NCBI GenBank assembly: GCA_013423385.1
Contig: BLZA01000030.1
Span: 186,001-250,000 of the forward strand
Source: Naganishia liquefaciens
Taxonomy: Eukaryota; Basidiomycota; Tremellomycetes; Filobasidiales; Filobasidiaceae
Length of the DNA stretch: 64,000 bases
Reading direction: 5' to 3'
A program made the position numbers and the translations under genes. The notes under the pieces are model-generated. The model made no database searches, had not been told where the DNA came from, and was given only the letters and a program-made list of their open reading frames with translations. Each line of letters starts with the position of its first letter. Position 1 is the stretch's first letter. This document shows positions 43,245-52,763 of this stretch, in pieces.

Positions 43245-44821
43245 GAATGCAGATAGCCTTTCATTCTTTCGTGTACAAACCGAGCATGAAAAAAGGTCGG
43301 AGATCTCGAATTAGTCCGTGGATATCAACGGCATCTGTCGTCGGGTCCGGTCCACGAAGCTCATGCAAGATGTCGATAGGTTTGTGCCTCGCTACGTACG
43401 ATATCGATCTGCTACATCGCTCCATTACGCCTCGCTGCCGCATTAATGGAGAGTTGACCGAGGAAAGGAGAGCCCGTCTGCTGTTCCGTTCGGACCGGCA
43501 TATTCATGTCTTTCTTCTCGCCTTGTCCGCAACTTGACACTCTACCTTGCAAAGCTCTGTCATATACTTGGGTTCGGTTACGATTTTTGCTACGCATTGC
43601 GGATTGATTCGTCATCACGATGACTTTCATCCGCCAACTCGACCCTCCAGTCTTTGGGCTGTCCTCTTGTCCATCTTCTCTCTCAGCCCCTAATCATCGC
43701 CAAAACGACACAGCGAACGGATCTGGTCGAGCTCCGGCCTGATCGTTAACAACCTGATCCGTTGGCGACATCGGTGCCGGTTGCGAACTCGGTCGAGACA
43801 CGGGAAAATGCTGTGTCGCGCGTTTCTCTCGGGTGTCCGGTTGGAACTCATTAGCGGGGCTCAGCCGCGCCCAGCACAGCATTTGGCGGTTGCTGCGGAG
43901 GACTTGGCGGCAGAGATCTGAAGATTCTGTCTGTCTCCCCAGCTGTCTCCCCGGAGCTGGACCACACGAGGCCTATGTAGGTTCGGCAAGCCTGGCCATG
44001 TGTCTAGACGAGTCAACTGTCTGACATGTATCCAGCAGCTGTCTGTGTTGTGTAGCAGGTCTGAAAGAGATCTGACCTGTTAAGCGAGTCCTTTCAAGAA
44101 TAAAGGCAGAGCGGTTTGAGCGGGCTCGTTTTCAACCTGCACTCGTCAGCCCCGCTCAGAAAAACCTTGAGTGTGTGTCGACATTGGGAAATTGCCTGAT
44201 CCCTGCGACGGAAGTCAGCCGTATGGATCCATCTCAAGATCGGCTCAGGATGTCAGCTAAGCAGTCACAAACTAGACGCTGGCACGCGTCATGTATAGAT
44301 TGCTCAACAGTCCAAATGTCTTAATCTAGAAGTGGAAAAGGTTGAGCAATCCATGATCTCGAATGACTAATACCACGGCTGCCCTGCATGTATGAGCACG
44401 AATACCAGTGACGAGCAGGCCCCAAGCCCATCGAGTGTATGAAATGTCTGGGCATTTCGCAGCCGCGGGTACTAGTACCTACGTAGGTTGACTCTCATCG
44501 TCAGCAAGCGCGGGTCATGGCGTTTACCATAATAATTTCCACAGCCGAGACGCGTTGCAGCATCATCGCCCGATCGCACTCGGCCGCGCAGCCAGATTCC
44601 CCGTGCGCAGTACGTCAGACTGCTGTCCAGGGGTATTAGTAGATCGGGTGGCCACCGTTCAGAAGTCGAAGCCGTCGTCGACGTCGTCGCCGTCTTGCCT
44701 CACATCATCTCATCGACTCACCAGTCGCGCACATCAAGGCGCAGAAGACCTCGCAACACCACCGTCTCCGCCTCGTCTCGTCCATCGAGATACACCATTA
44801 GTGACCCCTTGCTATAATACC
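43245..44821. other. Intergenic, 1.6 kb, upstream of aspartic protease
   Basis: The second-longest gene-free stretch. It holds short inverted repeats such as caggtc...gacctg near 44058-44081, and two overlapping 12-bp palindromes at 44468-44488. No coding content recognised. Confidence 0.45.
44468..44488. repeat. Two overlapping perfect 12-bp palindromes
   Basis: GGTACTAGTACC at 44468-44479 and ACCTACGTAGGT at 44477-44488 share three bases. They lie 334-354 bases upstream of the protease start and could be a site for dimeric regulators; no known factor is assigned. Confidence 0.8.
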
Positions 44822-46567
44822 ATGCACGCCTTTGCCACCACGGCATTCGCCCTTGCGCTGGCCTCGTCGCTCGCTTCGGCCGCGCCAGCACCGGAACCCA
44901 CGATACCACCCATCCGCGGACCGTCGATACCTCTGCGCCACAACCATGCATACCACGCCCGACGAACCCACCCAGACCTCCACGTCCGTCAATCCTGGGC
45001 CCGTTCCGAGGCGCTCAACTTGAAGCGGAAATACGCACGTCACTTGCCCGAAGAAGAGGTTGCCCAGATGAAACGAGATCTCGCGGCACGGGAAGAGGAA
45101 CGTCTACTGGAGAAGCGGCAGTCGACGACCAAGGGCGGTGTGCAGATGACCGACGTGGGATACGATGCGAGTTACACCGGCGGTCTGACTATCGGGACGC
45201 CGCCGCAGTCGTTTGAAGTGATTCTCGATACGGGCAGCTCGGATCTATGGCTCGCCGGCACCGAATGCGCGAGTACGACGTGCCAGGGAATTCCCAAATA
45301 CCAGGAGTCGAGCAGCAGCTCCTTCCAGACGTGAGTTTCTGACGGGGGGCACGATGCGACGCATGACCGACAACGACCGCTGACACTTTTCCCACGCCGC
45401 CAGGAACAATCAGGCATTCAACATTACATATGGATCCGGTGCAGCCGGAGGATACCTTGCGAGGGATACTGTTACCATGGGCGGGTACACCGTCTCGAAC
45501 CAAGTGTTCGGCGTGGTTTCCGAGGCTTCCGACAATTTGCTGCAGCAGCCGTACTCGGGTCTCATGGGTCTCGCCTTTGAGGCGCTCGCTTCCTCGGGCG
45601 CCATGCCCTTTTGGGAGGAACTTGTCACGACCAACCAATGGCCGATGCCCGTCATGGGCTTCTACATGGCGCGGTACCGGGACGACTATTCCGCGTCGCA
45701 GATCGAGGATCAAGGTGGATGGTTCTCGATGGGATACCTGAATGAGAGTCTGTATACGGGTGACGTCAATTATGTCAATATCAACCAGAACGATCTCGAT
45801 TATTGGCGGATCCCGGTCCAGGGCGGTCAGATTCAGAGTTCGGTTGTGTCGATTGTGAGTTCACGTGTGAGCTTCTTCACAGGATCCTCGCATTGAATCC
45901 ATTTCGCGCAGAGCACGACAGGCTACGCCCCGGAAGCCGCCATCGACACGGGCACTACGCTGATCGGTGTCCCGCAAACGATCGCCGAAAACTTCTACGC
46001 CAAGATCCCCGGTGCGCGCGCCGTCAATGTCCAAGGGCTTTCGGGCTACTACGAGTACCCGTGTTCGACGCAGATTTCGCTCAGCTTGCAGTTTGGCAGC
46101 GTCAGCTATGCCGTATCGAACGGAGACTTCAACTTGGGACAGTTTACGAGCAATGCGGCGTACTGCACGGGTGCCATCTATGCGCAGTCGCTTGGTTCGC
46201 AGAGCCCTATTCAGTGGATCGTGGGAGCCACGTTCTTGAAGAATGTCTATTCGTGAGTGTTTTTGGTCTGGGGGACAGTCGCTACGAAAGGGGACACGAA
46301 TCTGATAATGTTTCGGGGATCGCCTCTAGTGTCTTCCGATACAACCCGACTGCCATCGGTTTTGCGGCCTTGTCCAACAATGCGAGCAGCCTGACGACCG
46401 CTACCGCCGCGACCTCGGCTCTTCCGACATCGACGAGCGGAAACGGAGGTAGCAGTGGCGGCGGTCCTACCAGCGGCACCGCCCGTGTATCCCAGGTGAC
46501 GCCGCTCGCGCTCATCGTCGCGGGTCTCATGGTGACGTCTGGCTTGGTGCTCGGTGTGGGGGCATAG
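44822..46567 (+). CDS. GPI-anchored pepsin-family aspartic protease
   Basis: Four exons (44822-45330, 45404-45854, 45912-46252, 46330-46567) encode 512 residues. A signal peptide (residues 1-20, ending SLASA-AP) and a basic propeptide of about 80 residues ending near LLEKRQ, a likely Kex2 site, precede the catalytic domain. The two catalytic aspartates are in VILDTGSSDLWLAG and AAIDTGTTLIG; the flap tyrosine is in ITYGSGAAGGYLARD. Family features such as GLMGLAFEAL and IVGATFLKNVYSVFRYN are present. A Ser/Thr/Gly-rich linker and a hydrophobic C-terminal tail predict a GPI anchor, so this is probably a yapsin-like cell-surface enzyme that trims wall or secreted proteins. An upstream in-frame ATG at 44555 is not preferred because it would bury the signal peptide. 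Confidence 0.93.
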
Positions 46568-46889
46568 GAGGCGGGGAGGGGGGGCAGGAAGGAGAAGAAA
46601 GGGCGCGAGCCATATCATGTATCCATAGTTGACCTCGAGCCAAAGCCGTGCATATGACCATCATGCTCTGATTCGCGGTCGACGCGTGATGGCGTCATGA
46701 CGGGAGGGTCATCGGATGCAACCATCGATATCGCAGGTGGAGGCAAGAGGCAGCGCGCGGGGAATGCGTGCTGGCGTGCATCCATCATCTCGGCGCGCGG
46801 TAGGTATATATCATCATCACCAGCCTGCAGGCGGCCACCATCGGCCACCATCTCTCCCATCCTCCCATTCCCTTCCGCCCCACTCCATC
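46568..46889. promoter_or_regulatory. Intergenic with TATA-like site upstream of spartin-like gene
   Basis: About 320 bases. TATATA at about 46805-46810 lies 80 bases before the next start and is a plausible TATA element. Confidence 0.4.
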
Positions 46890-48932
46890 ATGACCCAGAC
46901 TCCGCCCGACTCCTCTGCCCAGGGATACCTCTTGCTCACCCTCGACAATGTCCGCGTCGTTCAGGTCAGTCACGACACCAGACGGCGTCGACCCCTGTTT
47001 CGCTGACGATCAGGCTCGTTCCGTTCCGCTCCATTTCGCTAGGTCTTTGCAGGAAGCGAATCGCTGCTCGCCACGGGGGAGCTTGTGTGAGTAGCATAGC
47101 CCTCGAACGTCCTCCCGCTCCGCCTCATCTCAAGCCCCTATGCCTGTAGCCTCGAATGCATCTCCCTCCCGATCGATCCAGCGCTTGGGAAACAACAAGC
47201 CAACCCCTTTGCCGATGCATCGGATCCGACAAAGGACCTCTGGCTCGTCGTCAAGGTCGGCACGTTCGAGCTGCCCCTCTTGCCAGACCACAAGATTCAA
47301 AAGACGACGCAACCCGATGGGTCGACCGTGTACGCTATTCCCTCGCCGCATCCTCGATCCGGCGCCGGCGCGACAGCGAAGGTCATCTTGCCCCGCGCGG
47401 TATCGCCAGAGGATACAGAAGACTTTGAAACGTTCGAGGTCTTGTTGAAGCAGTATGGGTGCTTGCCCTCGAGTCAAGTCTCGCGCGCCATCAAGGGGGC
47501 CGCCGCCATTGTCGCGCCTTCCGTCCCTCCACGCAGCGCACCAGCCGCGGGCACGTCGTCCCCGCGCACAGTACAGGATCAACGAGGCGGCCGGTTTGTG
47601 CTCGTGGATGAAGGTACGGGTCAAGTGATCGGCGAGCTGGATAATCGGATCGACGTCGAAGTTGGGCACGGCGTGAATGCCGCGCCGTCCGCTTCTGCGG
47701 CAGGTGGTGATGGCAAGATGAGTGAGCCCGTCGTGGTCGATTTCGGCGTCTTGGATGAAGGGTGGGCCGAGAAAGTGACGGTGCAAAATATTGACGAGCA
47801 AGACATGAATGATTGGATGCTCAAGAGTGCGCATTATATCAGGTGCGTAAACACAGTTGGGAGACAGCGTTTTGGGCAGCCGTATTGAGACGAAATCATC
47901 CAGCAAGGGACTGTTGATGTTTAGCAGCACCGCTTCCAAGTCCATGACGAGCGCTGCAGAGCTGTACATCAGGAATACCAAACCGCGAGCGGAGCCCGTC
48001 AAGTTTTCCCCGACGACCAAGGAGGGCATTCGACAGGTCCACAACGTTTCCACCAAGGGCGTCAAGGTGACAAAGAAAACGCTCGATACCGTGAACAGTG
48101 TAAGTTTGGCGGGACTTGCGGTTGTGGACGGAGACAGTGGCTGATACTGCTTGCAGGCGATCGGCAGGGTCGTCGAAAAGGCGGCAGACAAGGGCTACGG
48201 CTCGTACGACAAGGCGCAAACGATATGGAACAACAACTCGCCAGGTTCATCCCGTCGTGCGAGTGAAGGCGGCGCTGCGCCATACGGGCAGCCGCCTCCT
48301 TACGCTGAGAAGCCAGCTCACCTTCAAGTTGACACCAAGACCCCGGCATCACAGGGCCCCGGAAGGACGGCTTCCCCGGGTACACAGCCGTCGAGCGCCG
48401 GCCAGAGCCAGCGTCCGTTCTGGAACCGGGTCTTTTTAGCGGCTGATGTGATCGGGTCGAGTATCGAGGCCGCCGGTCAGACATTGATCACGTCGGGAAC
48501 CAACGCTGCTGCCGAGGCTGCCGGGTAAGTCTACTCATCCTCTCAGGTATTCATGCTTTTCTTTAGCTCATACCGTCTTGCCGCGACAGCCACAAATACG
48601 GCGCCGAAGCCGGCGAAGCTACCCGAATCCTGGGCGGATCCGTTCGTAACGTGGCCCTCGTCTACGTTGACGTGCGCGGTGTCGGCCGCAAGACACTCTT
48701 CAAGTCCACCGCCAAGGGCTTCAAGGGCGTCGTCAAGACTCGGCTGGCGGACGGCAAAGAGGTGACGATCACGGGCCAGGATGAGAATGGGAATTTGAAG
48801 ATTGCGGATGGCGATCATGCGGCGCAGGATGTAACCGTGGGGATTCAGGGAGTCGGAATGCAGGAAGCGCCGGTTGTGCCGCCTGCCGGTGGACAGATTG
48901 CGGATCCGAAGAAAATGAAGAAAGTGTCGTAG
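46890..48932 (+). CDS. Spartin-like senescence-domain protein
   Basis: Six exons (46890-46964, 47043-47086, 47150-47842, 47925-48099, 48157-48524, 48590-48932) encode 565 residues. The N-terminal half begins QGYLLLTLDNVRVVQVFAGS and holds LWLVVKVGTFELPL, a beta-rich segment shared with plant senescence-associated proteins and spartin. The C-terminal half is the senescence domain: SAAELYIRNTKPRAEPVKFS, a long amphipathic Ala/Val/Lys region (KVTKKTLDTVNSAIGRVVEK), and HKYGAEAGEATRILGGSVRN followed by VALVYVDVRGVGRKTLFKST. In animals this domain targets lipid droplets and carries lipids. A Pro/Ser-rich loop splits the domain at about residues 400-440. Location on lipid droplets or endosomes is inferred from family. 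Confidence 0.85.
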
Positions 48933-49103
48933 CGACACATGTAGACGAGAGCTTCCAGGAATTCGACACGACGTTGTAGCATTGTACCCTTATACCCATG
49001 TCTGCAAAAACTCATTGTTTGTGTGACGGGTATGAACTCATTAAGGTGTTGGTACAACAAAACCTTCTTACATAAACCACAAAGCAAGCTTAGGCTAGCC
49101 ACT

Positions 49104-49610
49104 TTAGAACAGCGCATCTAAGCAACAACACGCCGCACACGCCGCACACATTCCCAAGCAGCAGGATCCGCCCATGCCGTCATCCTTTCTGCCTTGCTGC
49201 ACGATCAGCGGCTGCGGCTGCGGCTGGAATTGGTCTGACGCGAGAGAAAAAAAGAGAGCGGACAGGTCGCGGGTTCAGCGGGAAAGATATTCAGAAAGGG
49301 ACGCCCCCATCTGTGCTTATACGTACTCATCGGCGGTTGACCACCGTACGGCTGTTGTCCATACCCCGGCTGTCCATACTGCTGAGGGAACCCACTAAAA
49401 ACGACTCGCAGACCGCTGATCAGCCCCCGGGTCTCAATGACCTTGTTCTGGCGGGACTCACCCTTGAGGGGGATATGCTCCCTGCTGTGGATAGCCTTGC
49501 GGTGGCGGGTACTGGCCGTAACCACCTCCGCCGTTCTGCGGGTCGTGGTAGTAGTTTTGATGCGCGCCGTGGTAGGCGGCCGGTGGAGGAGCGCCGTAGT
49601 TGTCCTTCAT
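49104..49610 (-). CDS. Small CYSTM-module protein (copy B)
   Basis: Three exons (49610-49462, 49394-49327, 49234-49104) give 115 residues. The N-terminus is Gly/Tyr/Pro/Gln-rich (DNYGAPPPAAYHGAHQNYY, GQYPPPQGYPQQGAYPPQ, QYG and PYGG repeats). The end reads LIVQQGRKDDGMGGSC then CLGMCAACAACCCLDALF, a CYSTM tail. Its architecture matches copy A and copy C, including a charged Asp/Lys linker just before the cysteines. It lies 240 bases from copy C on the same strand, which suggests tandem duplication followed by strong divergence. Likely a small tail-inserted plasma-membrane protein; no specific function assigned. Confidence 0.78.
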
Positions 49611-49849
49611 GATGATGTGTGGTGTGGTATCGATTCCGAGATGGGGTAGAGTAGGGGGGCGACGTGACGGGGGCCAGGGCGCCATGATGACCCGTCTCCT
49701 CTTGAAGCCGCGCCGTTCTGACAAGCCGCTGAGCGACCTCAGCCCGGGCGCCGAACACAGCCCGCGAATGGCTTGGCGCGGCAAGATACAGCAATATTAC
49801 ATAATAATACAAGGTCCACCCGCAGTACACCTGGATTCCCTTCCGCCGG

Positions 49850-50370
49850 CTAGCAGCAACAGCAGCAGCATTCAAAGCATGCGAATCCACAGAGCACGCC
49901 CCAGCAAATCGCGCAGCAGCCCGGACCGTCGTCTCGCTTGTCGTTCCGCCGCTCCTCGACAATGATCTGCTGGGGTTCTGCGTAGAGCGAAGGGCGAAGG
50001 GGCGAAGGGGCGAAGGGGCGAAGGGGCGAAGGGTTAGTGGACGAGCGTTGGGGCGACGTACAGGGATGAAGAGGGGGCGTACGCATGTGCTGCTGCGGGG
50101 CGTATCCGTAGGGTTGTGGTGGATATCTGTGTATCGACAGGAGAGGGCGTGTCAATTTTGCGCTCTTTTTGGAATGTGTCGAGAGAATGGAGGGGAAGAG
50201 ACGCACCCGTTTGGCGGCGGAGCAGCGTAGTATCCTTGCTGTTGAGGGTTGTATGCCATCTGTCGGGAAAGAGGGGGGGAGATGAGTATTTGGGTCTTTG
50301 CGTTTTGATTCGGGATGCGGGGGAAGCTGCGACTTGCCTGTGGCTGTTGCGGATGATGTGATTTGCCCAT
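49850..50370 (-). CDS. Small CYSTM-module protein (copy C)
   Basis: Four exons (50370-50338, 50259-50207, 50126-50083, 49977-49850) give 85 residues. A short Pro/Gln/Tyr-rich N-terminus (HHPQQPQMAYNPQQQGYY, YPPQPYGYAPQQ) leads to IIVEERRNDKRDDGPG and the CYSTM tail CCAICWGVLCGFACFECC followed by four more cysteines. Intron 1 uses a GC donor (CAG|GCAAGT); if it is not used, the CDS would start at the ATG at 50259 right after the acceptor. Intron 3 contains a GGGGCGAA tandem repeat. A CTATATAG element lies about 70 bases upstream of the start. Shares layout with copies A and B. Confidence 0.78.
49988..50033. repeat. 8-bp tandem repeat (ggggcgaa), about six copies
   Basis: About six near-perfect copies of an 8-base G-rich unit occupy much of intron 3 of CYSTM copy C. 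The plus strand carries four or more G4 runs with short spacers, so it could form a G-quadruplex. Confidence 0.9.
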
Positions 50371-51039
50371 GTCGACAAAGTCGGATAGTTACGTCGAGAG
50401 AAAAGAGTGGCTTAACCAGGTCGTTGAGGATCAAAGTATTGCTATATAGACAGTGACGGAGTGATACGATTAGTCCTAATAGTTGTGCCGAGGAAATTTC
50501 TTCATCGGCTTCGCAATCCACGCCAAAGGCATCTAACACCGCCCCGTCGGATACAGGAGGGAGATCCTAAATTCAAAGAAGGAGCGCGAAGACGTCTTTG
50601 GGCGGTAACCGCAGATGTGACTGCATCAGGATGGACATTATTGTGAACGACTGCGGAACGGCTCGCTTGCTTCGCAACTAGGTCAATGATAATGGCTGGC
50701 GACAGTCCCTTCCTGCGTTCCGTCGGAGAGCTCGCACAGGAACGGCGATAGCGCGGGCTTCTCTGAAATCTCATGCAAACTCGGTGTTCTACGTGCAGGG
50801 GGGATTGAGTAACTATGGCTTGGGTCGAGAGAGCTGTAGGTGGTATCCCTGTAGTATCGACAATCTCCGACAATCCCATGCATCATCATAATGTGGTTGA
50901 TTCAGTAAATAACGCAGCTCGGCCCGACTGCCTTGTTTGCATCCGCACGCCCGCTGAATTCAATAGGATGCACGCCATGATGCATCACCTAGTCTACTCG
51001 ACATCTCCCCATCTCGCCACCTTGCGCCGCTCCCACGCC
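50371..51039. other. Divergent intergenic region
   Basis: About 670 bases between CYSTM copy C (-) and the AVO2-like gene (+). The frame upstream of 51040 stays open to 50815, but its content (MAWVERAVGG...) is unlike the conserved start and is taken as leader. Nothing else seen. Confidence 0.4.
50442..50449 (-). promoter_or_regulatory. TATA-box-like element for CYSTM copy C
   Basis: Palindromic CTATATAG, 72 bases upstream of the minus-strand start at 50370. Confidence 0.4.
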
Positions 51040-52694
51040 ATGTCCAGCCCGCGCGACCCCTCCGTCCGCCTCAGGCAGGCCATACAATGCAACAACCTTG
51101 CCCTCGTCCAACGCCTCGCCCTCAAAGTGCCCCTCCGCAACACGGACGCATCCCGTCTGACGAGCCTCGCCTGGTCGGCCATCTGCGTCGCCGAACAAGT
51201 ATTCGAGTGGCTCTTGCTCGATGCCGGGCATGATGATGACGAGTTGAGCAGGGATCAGGAGAATAGTACGATTTTGCATTTGCTGGCGACGGTGCCTTCG
51301 CCGTTGGCGCCGCCCGCAGCTGTCGGGAAGAGAAAGGTGGCAGAGATGCAGGCGGCGGCGGTGAGAATGTCGACACTGTATTGGGAAGCTTGTGAGAGGC
51401 CATTTTCATGTGTTTGTTGCTTTGAGGCCGTGGAGCTAAAGTCGATTCAGTCCCCCAGCTGATAGATTGGTCAAACGCCGCAGGCAAGACGGCTCTGCAT
51501 CTTGCTTGTCAAAGCGGGAACACGGAGCTCGTCAAGGTATACGTTCATGTGCGATTCTTCCCGCCCATTGCTTAAATTCATCATAGACTCTGTGCGATCT
51601 GGGCGCCGACTACTACCTGACGGATCTCCAAGGAAACACCCCGTTGCACTAGTATGTCATCATCGTCTCTCTTCGAATCGGACCCTGTTGACCTCTTACC
51701 CTTTCCTTTCAGCGCATCAGCTTGGAACCAAATCGCCTGTATCCGCATCCTCGTTCTCGACCACGACTGTCCTCCGGCCATCCGCAACGCCCAAGGTTTT
51801 ACTCCGCTCGAATACGCCTACTCGACCTCACTAGCCCGCGAGTTTGGCGAAATCATCCGGGAATCCAACGAGGGTCGACGTACCGTCGGGCGGTTGAGCC
51901 GTGCGCCACCGTCGGGGCCCGGCCAGGGTTTACGATATCGGCCGAGCCATGGGACGTTGGCGACGAGCGATGATGGGGCGAGTAGCTATGCCGGGGCTGC
52001 GGGCAGGCTCGGCGCCGGGGCGTATCTGCGTGCCAGTGGCGGCGGCGGCAGCGGCGGCGGAACAAGTCCAGAACCGAGGTCGCCCGGATCGATGTTTTCG
52101 TTTGACGCGGCGGCGACGGCGGCGATCCATGGGCTCGGGCTTGGGCGAATAGGCTCGTCGTCGGGCACACATTCACCCATGCATCGTCGCGTTTCGCAGC
52201 GGACGTTTAATGGGTATACGTCAGGGGAGATGATTTCGCCGGGAACGACGAGTAGCTCGGCCATGCCGTGGCTGGGAGGAAGAGCGTCTCCACGGACGAG
52301 ACGCGATTCGGGTGCTGCGTCGGACGCTGCGGGTCCATCTCAGGGGCTCGAAGCTCCGAGTCCTAGCGCGGGAAGGAGTACCGTCGGCGGCGACGTCCGG
52401 CCGACAGTGCCTGATCGCACGGCATCTGGTGACCAGTCACCAAGCGCCATCTCGTCGTCACATATCGGTTCGCCGTCAAAGTGGCCTCGTGCACCATCTC
52501 GCGGCCACTCACAAAGCGAAGGCATGACGCGAACCGAATCTACGCCAGCGTCTACGCGCGAATCCCCGAGCACAATTCGCGACACGCTCGGAATACCAAA
52601 ACTGATGGTCAGGCGCGAATCCAGTCCCAGCGTGATTAAACACGCAGATGTATCACGAACGGCGGACCCGCCGATGCTTGGGCCGCCGGTCTAG
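51040..52694 (+). CDS. AVO2: Ankyrin-repeat protein resembling TORC2 subunit AVO2
   Basis: Four exons (51040-51391, 51466-51536, 51587-51651, 51713-52694) encode 489 residues. It starts MSSPRDPSVRLRQAIQCNNL, close to the conserved opening of yeast Avo2 (a Pro-Ser-Val-Arg-Leu-Arg block before the first helix). About five ankyrin repeats follow, including GKTALHLACQSGNTELVK, DLGADYYLTDLQGNTPLHYA and NAQGFTPLEYAYSTSLAREF. The second half is disordered, Ser/Gly/Pro-rich, with many possible phosphosites. Avo2 is a non-essential TORC2 subunit in yeast that binds the complex through ankyrin repeats. The gene is convergent with TOR, with 69 bases between stop codons. Orthology rests on the N-terminal motif, repeat order and disordered tail, so another ankyrin protein is possible. 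Confidence 0.7.
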
Positions 52695-52763
52695 CAATAG
52701 CGAGATCTCGACCTATGCTACATATACTATCATATTACAACCTTGATTTTCCCTCGCCTGATT

